NCBI RefSeq assembly: GCF_900566075.1
Contig: NZ_UPHU01000001.1
Coordinates: 3,038,001 to 3,102,000 of the forward strand
DNA: 64,000 bases
Direction: 5' to 3'
DNA from: Mycobacterium pseudokansasii
Lineage (GTDB): Bacteria; Actinomycetota; Actinomycetes; Mycobacteriales; Mycobacteriaceae
The first letter of the stretch is position 1. Each line of letters starts with the position of its first letter. The translations under genes were made by a program, and so were the position numbers. The notes beneath the pieces are model-generated. The model was not told the origin of the DNA. It saw nothing but the letters and a program-made list of their open reading frames with translations, and ran no database searches. Shown here in pieces: positions 47,407 through 55,273 of this stretch.

Positions 47407-48276
47407 TCAACCGGCGTCGCTGTGCAGGCGCACCATCCGCGTGGTGCTGCTTTCGTCAAGATCGACCACGTCGCCGCGGGAACGCAGAAAGTCGCTGAAC
47501 GACTTGAAGCCCAGCGACTTCTCGCTGAACGACGGGTCCATCCGCTTCATCTGGGCCTTGACCATGGAGTTGTGCTGCCAGTCCGCGTCGTCCTTTTCCT
47601 GGCCGATCCGCAGTGCCCGCTCCAGCAGGCTGGTGGCCGCGGCCTGCGGGTCGGGTGCAGTCGGCTCCTCGTCCGGCTCCGCGCTGCTGGCATGGCGTCC
47701 TTGTTTCTTGGGCTGCGCCGCCACGACGGTGGTGGATATCCCGGGTAGCGTGTCGTAGGTGACGAACTCGTCGCAGGCGGCGGCCAGCGACTGACTGCTG
47801 GCGCCGGCCACGCCGATGCCGACGACATACCGGCCCAGCCGCTTGCAGCGCTGCGCGAGTGCGATGTAGTCGGAATCGCCACCGACGATCACCACGTGGG
47901 TCAGGTCGGGCAGCCGGAACATGTCCTCGACCGCATCGACGGCCAGACGGATGTCGGCGCCGTTCTTGCCGTATGCGGCTGCCGGGAAGAGTTGCACCAG
48001 ATCGACCGCGCGTCCGACCAGCTGGCCGTGATAGCGGGCGTTCACCTGGGCCGACCAATCCGCGTACGCGCGGGTAAGCACCAGGGTGCCGAACGACGAC
48101 GCGAAATCCATGATCGCGCCCAGGTCGACCGTCGCCGCCCGCAGCCGCTCCGGGTCCAGACCTTTGGCCTTGTCCTTTTGGAAGGTGCCGCGTCCGTGTA
48201 CTTGGTCATAGCGCGAGATCACGATGTTGTCGAAGTCGAAGTAGACGGCCACTCGGGTCGCGCTGGAATCAGTCAT
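47407..48276 (-). CDS. NYN-domain nuclease-like protein with OST-HTH (LOTUS) tail
   Basis: 289 residues. The NYN/LabA-type PIN-like domain has AVYFDFDNIVISRYD at the start, a second acid in KNGADIRLAVDAVEDM, and VVIVGGDSDYIALAQRCKRL with the GDSD acids, so a metal-dependent RNase site is complete. After a Glu/Pro linker the C-terminal 70 residues (MVKAQMKRMDPSFSEKSLGF, SFSDFLRSRGDVVDL) form an OST-HTH/LOTUS RNA-binding domain. It probably processes RNA. Two ATGs, 48276 and 48285, are possible starts. It is divergent from the thiolase-like gene. Confidence 0.85.
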   Translation of the reverse strand: MTDSSATRVAVYFDFDNIVISRYDQVHGRGTFQKDKAKGLDPERLRAATVDLGAIMDFASSFGTLVLTRAYADWSAQVNARYHGQLVGRAVDLVQLFPAAAYGKNGADIRLAVDAVEDMFRLPDLTHVVIVGGDSDYIALAQRCKRLGRYVVGIGVAGASSQSLAAACDEFVTYDTLPGISTTVVAAQPKKQGRHASSAEPDEEPTAPDPQAAATSLLERALRIGQEKDDADWQHNSMVKAQMKRMDPSFSEKSLGFKSFSDFLRSRGDVVDLDESSTTRMVRLHSDAG

Positions 48277-48328
48277 GATCGTCATCGTGCCGTCTGCCAC
48301 ACCCGCACGGCAGCAGAACGGAGTGACA

Positions 48329-49492
48329 GTGAGCGCGACCAAGCGCCGCACCGCAGCCGTCGTCGGCGTGCACAACACCCGCCAGCGGCGCCGCCTGGAC
48401 GGCGAAACCTCCCGCAGCCTGGCGGTCAAGGCCATCCGGGGAGCCCTCGACGACGCCGGCCTCAACCTCGAAGACGTGGACGGGATCAGTGCCGGCGCAT
48501 TGTCCACGGCACTGACCTACGACCTCCGCCTCGGGCCCGCCTGGCAAGGGGTGGGGTTCGGGATCGGCATGATCACCGAGGCCGTCACGGCAATCGAGCA
48601 CGGCATGGCCGACGTGGTGGTACTCGTCGCCGCCCAGGCGGGGGAGTATCGCGACCATGCGGCCACGGCGCCATGGACCAGACCGGAGAACGAGTTCGTA
48701 GCGCCGTGGGGAATGTTCACCGCCGCAGAATTCGCGCTCATCGCCCGACGCCACATGCACGTCTATGGCACGACGCGCGAGCAGCTGTCCATCGTCGCGG
48801 CCACCATCCGCAACAACGGCTCGCGAAACCCGGAAGCCGTTTACTACCAACGCGGGCCGTTCACTCCCGACGACATCACCGCGTCACGGCCGATCGCCGA
48901 GCCCTTTCACCTGCTCGATTGCGCCACCACCTCCGAGGGAGGCTGCGCCCTGGTGGTGGCAAACCTGGACAAGGTGCAAGTCGCCAGACAGCCGATCTAC
49001 GTGTTGGGAAGTGGCGCAGATCATTACGGTCCGTCGTATCAGCATCCACCCGCATGGGACCTCGCGGGCCGGCGCGGTGACCACGTCAACGGCGCGGTGG
49101 GCGCCCGGGCGGCCGAGCGTGCTTTCGGCCATGCGGGCCTGCGGCGCGACGATGTCGACGTGCTCGAACTCTACGATCCGTTCTCGTTCGAGATCATCCG
49201 TCAGCTGGAGGCGTTCGGCTTCTGCGGCCAGGGCGAAGGCGGACCGTTCGTCGCTGACGGTCACATCGCCATCGGCGGCAGCCACCCGGTCACCACCGAC
49301 GGCGGAACCATGTCCTTCAGTCATGCCGGGAGGAATCCGCAAATGATGCAGCGCGCGATTCGGGCGGTTCAGCAGTTGCGTGGCGAGGCCGGCGCGCTTC
49401 AAGTTCCGGATGCACGGATCGCGTTGTGCAGCAACGGGGGAGCGGGTGCCTTGTTCACCACGGTGCTGATTCTCGGAGTCGAACCGCGATGA
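48329..49492 (+). CDS. thiolase-like lipid-transfer/aldolase protein (Ltp type)
   Basis: A 387-residue protein of the SCP-x thiolase branch: AVVGVHNTRQRRRLDGETSR, VLELYDPFSFEIIRQLEAFG, then GGSHPVTTDGGTMSFSHAG and C-terminal CSNGGAGALFTTVLILG. At the place of the thiolase nucleophile (usually CASG) it has GFGIGMITEAVTAIEHG with no cysteine, so it is unlikely to be a true thiolase. Ltp2 of M. tuberculosis is similar: a retro-aldolase of steroid side-chain degradation that works with a DUF35 protein. The next gene here is a DUF35 protein overlapping by ATGA, which supports that role. GTG 48329 lies 5 bases after GGAG. Confidence 0.82.
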   Translation: MSATKRRTAAVVGVHNTRQRRRLDGETSRSLAVKAIRGALDDAGLNLEDVDGISAGALSTALTYDLRLGPAWQGVGFGIGMITEAVTAIEHGMADVVVLVAAQAGEYRDHAATAPWTRPENEFVAPWGMFTAAEFALIARRHMHVYGTTREQLSIVAATIRNNGSRNPEAVYYQRGPFTPDDITASRPIAEPFHLLDCATTSEGGCALVVANLDKVQVARQPIYVLGSGADHYGPSYQHPPAWDLAGRRGDHVNGAVGARAAERAFGHAGLRRDDVDVLELYDPFSFEIIRQLEAFGFCGQGEGGPFVADGHIAIGGSHPVTTDGGTMSFSHAGRNPQMMQRAIRAVQQLRGEAGALQVPDARIALCSNGGAGALFTTVLILGVEPR

Positions 49493-49965
49493 GTTCGGGC
49501 GAGCTTTTGCGGCCGCAGACCGGGCCGGTGCCGCACCCGAGCAGTCCGCTCAGCGCTCCTTTCTGGGACGGATGCCGAGCAGGCGAGCTGCGCTATCAAC
49601 GTTGTCAGGGGTGCGGCGCCGCCAATTTCCCGCCGGCCGAGCACTGCCGGCAGTGTCTGTCGGCGAATCTAGCCTGGATGCCCAGTGCCGGGGTCGGCGA
49701 AATATACAGCTGGACAGTGGTTTACCGGCCGGCGACACCCGAGTTCGAGCCGCCATATGCGCCGGCGATCGTCACGCTGGACGAGGGCTACCAGATGCTG
49801 ACCGACGTCGTCGGGATGGCACCGGCGGATCTGGCCATCGGCATGCGGGTCCAAGTGCAATTTCACGAGGTCGGCTCTGACCTGACGCTCCCGTATTTCA
49901 CGCCGCTTAGACCGGTGTCGATCACGGCTGTCACATCTGTCTGTGCGTCGGTTGACACGCGTTGA
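49489..49965 (+). CDS. DUF35 OB-fold/zinc-ribbon protein, thiolase partner
   Basis: A 158-residue protein. The zinc ribbon is CQGCGAANFPPAEHCRQC, followed by an OB fold (GEIYSWTVVYRPATPEFEPP, YAPAIVTLDEGYQML, GMRVQVQFHEVGSDLTLPYF). DUF35 proteins act with thiolase-like or hydratase enzymes as acyl-CoA channelling subunits. The ATG overlaps the thiolase stop. The last codons run into the left 36-bp inverted repeat at 49960, so the natural C-terminus may have been changed by an insertion there. Confidence 0.87.
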   Translation: MSSGELLRPQTGPVPHPSSPLSAPFWDGCRAGELRYQRCQGCGAANFPPAEHCRQCLSANLAWMPSAGVGEIYSWTVVYRPATPEFEPPYAPAIVTLDEGYQMLTDVVGMAPADLAIGMRVQVQFHEVGSDLTLPYFTPLRPVSITAVTSVCASVDTR

Positions 49966-49995
49966 CTCACTAAAAGTGCCCGGGTCTGAGCGACA
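49960..49995. repeat. left 36-bp inverted repeat of a 1.84-kb island
   Basis: The sequence starting cgttgactcactaa matches the reverse complement of 51768-51803 at 32 of 36 positions. It lies exactly at the end of the DUF35 gene, including its stop codon. It may be the terminal repeat of a transposable element. Confidence 0.85.
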
Positions 49996-50123
49996 GGTGT
50001 TGCTCGCCGTGCTGTGTGATCTTGATTTAGTGGGCCGGGATATCACTGTTCCGCTGGTCTGCCAGGCTTTTCCTGTTGGTTGCAGGTCGTCGGATCGGGT
50101 GGTGTCGGTGAAGCGGTGGATGA

Positions 50124-50652
50124 CTACCTGATTGTGTTGTGCCACAGTGCAAGCCATGGTGGTTCCCTGGGCCCGTGGCTGGGCAGGTGCAGCAGTGGTT
50201 TGCGTTGCGGTCGGGTCAGGAGGGCGGGGATGGTGACCAGTGGCGGCTGTAATGTTGCTCTGTGGGCCGTGCCGTGTTGGGCGTCGGCGAGGACTCCGGC
50301 GGCGCGCAGCGGGTTGTGGGCGATGGCGGCGCGCAGCGCCCGGGCGGAGTTGGCGCCGAAGCGTCCGGATGGGATGTCGGCCGGGGGTGCCGGTGTCGCG
50401 ACCTTGCAGGGCGTCGGATAGCGCACCGGGGTCCGCCCGCGCACATCGCCGCGACAAGGGTCGCTAACTTCGGCGAGGGGATTGGCCGACCCCGACTTTG
50501 ATCCGCGGCTTGGCGATATCGACCTTCTCGTCGAGCAGTCGCGACAGGCCCGTTTGCCCGGCTAGGGTCGTCACCGGCACCAATCCGACACATGACACAA
50601 GATTGCCATCATCGAATACTGAACCTGTAGGACACTTGCACTGGAAGTCCAC
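50124..50652 (-). mobile_element. IS1380-family transposase remnant, internally deleted
   Basis: Reverse strand. The N-terminal piece (50652 to about 50490) reads SVFDDGNLVSCVGLVPVTTL and LSRLLDEKVDIAKPRIK, the start pattern of IS1380-type transposases. PKLATLVAAMCAGG follows after a frame change near 50490. The C-terminal piece (50440-50124) reads GRFGANSARALRAAIAHNPL, LTRPQRKPLLHLPSHGPREP and LALWHNTIR, the usual end. Most of the middle, with the DDE catalytic residues, is missing (about 530 bp remain of roughly 1.4 kb). It is inactive. Confidence 0.78.
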
Positions 50653-50661
50653 TTCCTCGAT

Positions 50662-51150
50662 ATGGGTTGGTTAATTCCTGAAGACCATCAATCATCGCAG
50701 CTCAGAGGACACTTTCCCATTCCCACACCCACCACGGCGCCTATTTATCCGTGGATTGAGGCTGAACCGCGTTCGATACGGCCAATCCAGAGCTTAGGTC
50801 TGGCCGCAGGTACCGCCCAGGCCCAGCCCGGTCCTATTCCGCTTCATCCCGGCCCCCTCCACACCGACGACAACGGTTGGGGCCCACCGCAGCGGTGGTG
50901 CCCAGGGGATCCCTTGCCCGCGACCGGTAATCACGTGACCGACCCGTTTCGTGGCTGGGACATGACGGTATGTCACACCTACTACTACCTCTATCCAAGG
51001 ATGGGCAATGTGTCCAACATGATCTGGGACGGTGATGACCAGCCACCGAAACCCGCAGGTTCGGGGTACCAACCTCCGCCGCCCCTTCCGCCGGGGTTGT
51101 GCTGGCCCACGGATGGACGCTTGATTCCCGTGCCGATTACGTGCCCTTAG
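50662..51150 (+). CDS. orphan secreted-type protein, signal peptide apparently cut short
   Basis: A 162-residue ORF whose C-terminal part looks like a real secreted protein: SLGLAAGTAQA resembles a signal-peptide end, and the mature portion has four cysteines (RWCPG, MTVCH, GLCWP, PITCP), WGPPQRWCPGDPLPATGNHV and a Pro-rich linker. The first 45 residues (MGWLIPEDHQSSQLRGHF...) are hydrophilic and do not form an n-region plus hydrophobic core, so the original 5' end was probably lost when the neighbouring IS1380-type element inserted or decayed. It is probably not exported. Confidence 0.45.
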   Translation: MGWLIPEDHQSSQLRGHFPIPTPTTAPIYPWIEAEPRSIRPIQSLGLAAGTAQAQPGPIPLHPGPLHTDDNGWGPPQRWCPGDPLPATGNHVTDPFRGWDMTVCHTYYYLYPRMGNVSNMIWDGDDQPPKPAGSGYQPPPPLPPGLCWPTDGRLIPVPITCP

Positions 51151-51194
51151 ACCGTATGTGGTGACTCCTCGCGGAGTGGAGTAGTTGCTGGCCG

Positions 51195-51560
51195 GGGCCT
51201 CGCTCACGCAATCTCGTGGGTACCGGGCGCGGCGGGCGTTGTCGGCGGCGGGGCTGCGCGCTCGCGGCGTCATCCGAGCTGCTTCGCTTGGCGGGTGATC
51301 GGGTAAACCGATGCGCGTGACGCACCGAATTTGGCGCGGTTGTTGCGGTTGGACGAGGTTGTGGCGGTGCGGATTCCGAGTGCGGCCGAGGACGCTGTCC
51401 GGGATTTGGTCGGCACCCGAGAAGCCGCCCGAGCAGACTTGACGCGGGTCCGACATCGGTTGTCGAAAGTGTCGCTGCATCATGGGATGTCTACTACAAC
51501 GGCAAGGCGTGGACCGAACGCCACGACCGACGTGCTCGCCGCCGTCAAGTCCAAGCCCCT
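51195..51560 (+). mobile_element. IS110-family transposase remnant
   Basis: Forward-strand fragments in shifting frames: GYRARRALSAAGL (near 51225), ELLRLAGDR (near 51280), TDARDAPNLARLLRLDEVVA (51310-51370), VRDLVGTREAARADLTRVRH with RLSKVSLHHG (to 51485), then VYYNGKAWTERHDR (about 51487-51530). These are the consecutive blocks of IS110/IS116/IS902-type transposases from the DEDD middle domain to the start of the second half. Several frameshifts and missing ends make it inactive. Confidence 0.75.
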
Positions 51561-51767
51561 TCGGGGTTGGGGCGTACAGACAATCATCCGAGTTCAACGG
51601 GCATTTTCCGCAATTCGACACCCGCGATTCAGCCCTAGATCGAGGTTTAGTGCATAGCCTTCGGCGGACCACCGACCGAATCCGTAGGTGGCACTGCAGC
51701 GATCCCGTGTTGCGGATGTGAGCCGAGTCGGAAGCCCGCCTGTGCGTGTCAAGGTGCCCAACGTATG

Positions 51768-51803
51768 TGTCGCTCGTAGCCGGGCACTGTTAGTGAGTCA
51801 ACG
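51768..51803. repeat. right 36-bp inverted repeat of the 1.84-kb island
   Basis: The reverse complement, starting cgttgactcactaacagtgcc, pairs with 49960-49995. The four mismatches are at positions 15, 25, 27 and 28. No target-site duplication is evident on the outer sides. Confidence 0.85.
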
Positions 51804-51878
51804 AGCACCCCCGAAGTCGGTGACTCGTGTGACTGATGGTGCGCCAGTCACTGTCGCGTCCAACAGCTCGACGGCGTT

Positions 51879-53474
51879 CTAGGAGGCGTCGCCGCGAAAC
51901 GCGATCCGGTACGCGGTGCCGCGTGGCTCGCGCACCCACAACATCTCGCCCTCGCTGACGGTTATTCCTTCCCCGATCAACTGGCGCTTGAGCACCTTGT
52001 GGGTGGCGGTGCTGGGCAGGTCGGCGGCGATGCGGACGTACCGTGGCCTGGCCTTGGGGGACAGGTCGGGCTGTGCATCCAGGAATGCCTCGAACGAGCC
52101 GGGATCGAAGGCGCGGCCCCGGTGCAGCACGACCGCGGCCATCACCTGGTCACCGACATGCTGGTCCGGCACCGCATAGACCGCTACACGGTTGATAGCA
52201 TTGTGGCGCAACAGGATTCGCTCGACCGGCGCGGCCGCCAGATTCTCGCCGTCGACCCTCATCCAGTCGGCGGTGCGGCCGGCCAGATAGATCCAGCCCT
52301 GCGCGTCGCGGTAACCGAGGTCACCGGACCAATACATGCCATGGCGCATGCGTTCGGCGTTGGCGTCGGGATCGTTGTAATAGCCGCTGAAGAAACCCGA
52401 TCCGGTCGTGTTGACCAATTCGCCCACGGCCTCGTCGGCGTTGAGCAGGGCACCGTGCTCGTCGAAGCGTGCGACGGGGCACTCGGTGACGGTCTCGCTG
52501 TTGTACACCGCGACTCCGGGGGCACCTTTGCCGATCGAGCCCGACGGAGTTCCGGGTTCGCGGATCACGATGACCGCGTTTTCGGTCGAGCCGAAGCCGT
52601 CTTCGACCTGCACCGCGAAGCGGCGCGCGAACTCCTCGATGTCCTTCTCGTTGGCCTCGTTGCCGAACGCCACCCGCAGCGGATTGTCGGCGTCGTCCTC
52701 GCGCTCCGGAGTGGCCAGAATGTACGCCAGCGGCTTGCCGACATAGTTCATGTAGGTGGCGTGGTAGCGGCGGACGTCGGCTAGAAAACTAGTGGCCGAG
52801 AACTTGGCCGGCGCGATGGCGGCGCCGGACACCACCGCGGGCGCCCATCCGGCGACTACCGCATTGGAGTGAAACAGCGGCATGGACACATAGCAGGTGT
52901 CCTGCTCGGTGAGCGCGAAGCGCTCGGTGAGGCTGCGCCCGGCGAACATCGGCATCAGCTGCGACACCTGCACCGCCTTGGGGCATCCGCTGGTGCCGGA
53001 GGTGAAGATCATCATGAACGGGTCCGTCATGTCGACCATGCGATGCGGGACCAACGGACCGGCGGCGGCGACCAGTTCGGCCCACTGCGGTGTCGCGCTG
53101 TCGAGAATCCGGGTGCCGGCCAGGTCCAAACCGCGTAGCAGGTCGCGGTGTTCGGCGTCGGTCATCACGATCTGGCAGTCGGCCTTTCTGATGTCGGCGG
53201 CCAGCGCCTCGCCGCGGCGGGTGGTGTTCAGGCCGCACAGCACATAGCCGCCCAGTGCGGCCGCGGCCATCTGGGCCAGCATCTCGGGTGTGTTGCCCAG
53301 CAGAGCGCCGATGTGCATCGGCCGGCCGGGATCGGCGGCGGCGATCAATGCCGCGGCGCGCGCGGCTGACTCCGCCAGGTACTGGCGCCAAGTCCATTGC
53401 AGGTCATGGTATTTCACCGCGACCGACGAATCAGATGCGCGCTTTTGTAACAGCGTTTGGATGGTGTCAGTCAT
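51879..53474 (-). CDS. fadD1: acyl-CoA synthetase FadD1-like
   Basis: 531 residues, about the length recalled for FadD1 (Rv1750c). It has P-loop MIFTSGTSGCPKAVQVS, MPLFHSNAVVAGWAPAVVSG, VEDGFGSTENAVIVIRE, the YWSGDLGYRD acidic motif, the hinge TADWMRVDGENL and the lysine in ATHKVLKRQL. This FadD1/FadD17-type branch activates fatty or steroid-derived acids to CoA esters. The divergent FAD monooxygenase is arranged as Rv1751 is to fadD1. The ATG at 53474 has GGAGG ten bases before it; the frame is open to 53561. Confidence 0.83.
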   Translation of the reverse strand: MTDTIQTLLQKRASDSSVAVKYHDLQWTWRQYLAESAARAAALIAAADPGRPMHIGALLGNTPEMLAQMAAAALGGYVLCGLNTTRRGEALAADIRKADCQIVMTDAEHRDLLRGLDLAGTRILDSATPQWAELVAAAGPLVPHRMVDMTDPFMMIFTSGTSGCPKAVQVSQLMPMFAGRSLTERFALTEQDTCYVSMPLFHSNAVVAGWAPAVVSGAAIAPAKFSATSFLADVRRYHATYMNYVGKPLAYILATPEREDDADNPLRVAFGNEANEKDIEEFARRFAVQVEDGFGSTENAVIVIREPGTPSGSIGKGAPGVAVYNSETVTECPVARFDEHGALLNADEAVGELVNTTGSGFFSGYYNDPDANAERMRHGMYWSGDLGYRDAQGWIYLAGRTADWMRVDGENLAAAPVERILLRHNAINRVAVYAVPDQHVGDQVMAAVVLHRGRAFDPGSFEAFLDAQPDLSPKARPRYVRIAADLPSTATHKVLKRQLIGEGITVSEGEMLWVREPRGTAYRIAFRGDAS

Positions 53475-53641
53475 GGCCTGTGGTCCTCCGTTCATGTGGG
53501 GCACCCCGTGTGAGCCGGCCGGCGATGCGGCACCGCTCACCATCCCGTCGGCGGCGGACACACCGGTGGCGTGGTCCGAGACCGAGGCCCGGTGCTCCGT
53601 TGAGCGCGGGTAAGCCGCGTGCGCACCTTATGCTTGCGCTG

Positions 53642-54877
53642 ATGTCTGAGACAACCACATGCGCGATTATCGGCGGCGGCCCAGCCGGCATGGTCCTCGG
53701 CCTGCTCCTGGCCCGGGCTGGTGTCGAGGTCACCCTGCTGGAGAAGCACGGTGACTTCCTACGGGATTTCCGCGGTGACACCGTGCATCCGACGACCCTG
53801 CGGCTGCTCGACGAGCTGGGACTGTGGGAGCGTTTCGCGGCGTTGCCCTTCAGCGAGGTTCGCAAGGCCACCCTCGATTCTGGCGGGCATTCGGTGACCT
53901 ACGTCGACTTCGAGCGACTGCGACAACCCCACCCGTATATCGCAATGGTGCCGCAGTGGGACCTGCTCAACCTGCTCGCCGAGGCGGCTCAGGCCGAGCC
54001 GACCTTCACGTTGCGCATGAAGACCGAAGCCACCGGGCTGCTGTGCGAGGGAGGCCGGGTGGTCGGAGTGCGCTACCAGGGGCCCGACGGTCCCGGCGAG
54101 TTGCGGGCGGAGCTAACCGTGGCGTGCGATGGTCGCTGGTCGATGGCTCGCCAGCAGGCCGGGCTCAGGGCCCGCGACTATCCGGTGAAGTTCGACGTGT
54201 GGTGGTTCAAGCTGCCGTACGAGGACACCGCGCAGTTCTCGTTGCTGCCGCGATTCGGACCGGGCAAGGCCCTCGTGGTGATTCCCCGCCAAGGGTACTT
54301 CCAGATCGCCTACCTGGGGCCCAAGGGCGCCGACGCAGCGTTGCGGGAGCGGGGCATCGAGGCGTTCGGCCGCGACGTCGCCGCGCTGGTTCCCGAGGCG
54401 GCCGAGTCGGCGGCGGCGCTGACGTCGATGGACGATGTCAAGCACCTCGACGTGAAGGTGAACCGGTTGCGGCGCTGGCACACCGATGGATTGCTGTGCA
54501 TCGGTGACGCCGCGCACGCGATGTCGCCGCTGGGCGGTGTCGGGATCAACCTGGCGGTGCAGGATGCCGTCGCGGCGGCGACCATATTGGCCGAACCCCT
54601 TCTGCGACACCGGATTACCGATCGCGACCTGGCTGCCGTGCGGCGCCGCCGCCTCCTTCCGACCGTGGTGACTCAAACGGTGCAACGGGTATTGCACCGG
54701 ATGCTGGTCGGCCGACTGCTTGGCGGCAAGGACCCGACCCCGCCGCCGGCATTACTCGCGGTCGTGGACAAATTGCCGTGGCTCTCGATGCTGCCCGCCT
54801 ACTTTGTCGGCGTGGGGGTGCGGCCCGAGCATGCCCCCGCATTCGCCCGCCGCGGGCCCGGCAACAGCAGCGGTTGA
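53642..54877 (+). CDS. FAD-dependent monooxygenase (Rv1751-like)
   Basis: 411 residues of the UbiH/p-hydroxybenzoate hydroxylase class. The dinucleotide motif is CAIIGGGPAGMVLGLLLARA, the second FAD motif is LLCIGDAAHAMSPLGGVGIN, and GDTVHPTTLRLLDELGL is close to the quinone/phenol hydroxylase pattern. It uses NAD(P)H and O2 to hydroxylate an aromatic or polycyclic substrate; the substrate is unknown. The ATG at 53642 starts the conserved sequence; an ATG 12 bases upstream is possible. It is divergent from fadD1. Confidence 0.84.
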   Translation: MSETTTCAIIGGGPAGMVLGLLLARAGVEVTLLEKHGDFLRDFRGDTVHPTTLRLLDELGLWERFAALPFSEVRKATLDSGGHSVTYVDFERLRQPHPYIAMVPQWDLLNLLAEAAQAEPTFTLRMKTEATGLLCEGGRVVGVRYQGPDGPGELRAELTVACDGRWSMARQQAGLRARDYPVKFDVWWFKLPYEDTAQFSLLPRFGPGKALVVIPRQGYFQIAYLGPKGADAALRERGIEAFGRDVAALVPEAAESAAALTSMDDVKHLDVKVNRLRRWHTDGLLCIGDAAHAMSPLGGVGINLAVQDAVAAATILAEPLLRHRITDRDLAAVRRRRLLPTVVTQTVQRVLHRMLVGRLLGGKDPTPPPALLAVVDKLPWLSMLPAYFVGVGVRPEHAPAFARRGPGNSSG

Positions 54878-54925
54878 CCCTGGATGCACGGCCGGAAACC
54901 GTGACGTCGTCGAAGCGCCCGTTAG

Positions 54926-54955
54926 CAGAGACGAGGTTTGACAACGCCGTCTCTG
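54926..54955. promoter_or_regulatory. inverted repeat with embedded TTGACA upstream of a small secreted protein
   Basis: The 8-bp arms cagagacg (54926-54933) and cgtctctg (54948-54955) are complementary across 14 bases, which contain TTGACA (54938-54943). GATACT at 54957-54962 is only 13 bases from it, too close for a standard promoter. It could be an operator or part of a promoter for the gene at 55028. Confidence 0.35.
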
Positions 54956-55027
54956 GGATACTTACTGGATGAACGTCAAGGTAGTCGCTGACTTAGTGCA
55001 CACGGCGACTGAAGGAGGGACGACACG

Positions 55028-55270
55028 ATGATCGCGAAAAAGTTCGCAGGGAAAGCCGTAATCGCCGCAGCGTTGGGAGCATCCGCGCTCGGATTCGGGG
55101 GTGCTGTTGCACAGGCTGACCCGGGGCAGCCGTGGATTCCGCCGGGCCCGCATATCAACGATCGAGGCATTGCAAACCCGTTCCCGCCGGGGCAGGTTCA
55201 GCAAGTCTGCCCCTGGCAGGCGCCGCCCGGTCATTGGATCGGGGGCCCGCACGGGTTACCGTGCACCTGA
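55028..55270 (+). CDS. small secreted proline-rich protein
   Basis: An 80-residue protein with a strong ribosome site (AAGGAGGG) 9 bases upstream. The signal peptide is KAVIAAALGASALGFGGAVA, with cleavage after AQA. The mature 50 residues are DPGQPWIPPGPHINDRG and VCPWQAPPGHWIGG, ending LPCT, with two cysteines and many Pro/Gly/Trp. Mycobacteria have many such short exported proteins of unknown role. The stop is 3 bases from the end of the convergent mgtA gene. Confidence 0.8.
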   Translation: MIAKKFAGKAVIAAALGASALGFGGAVAQADPGQPWIPPGPHINDRGIANPFPPGQVQQVCPWQAPPGHWIGGPHGLPCT

Positions 55271-55273
55271 CCT

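Noticed and set aside
54938..54962. SigA-type promoter upstream of 55028
   Set aside because: TTGACA and GATACT are only 13 bases apart, too short for a standard promoter; kept only as a possible operator.
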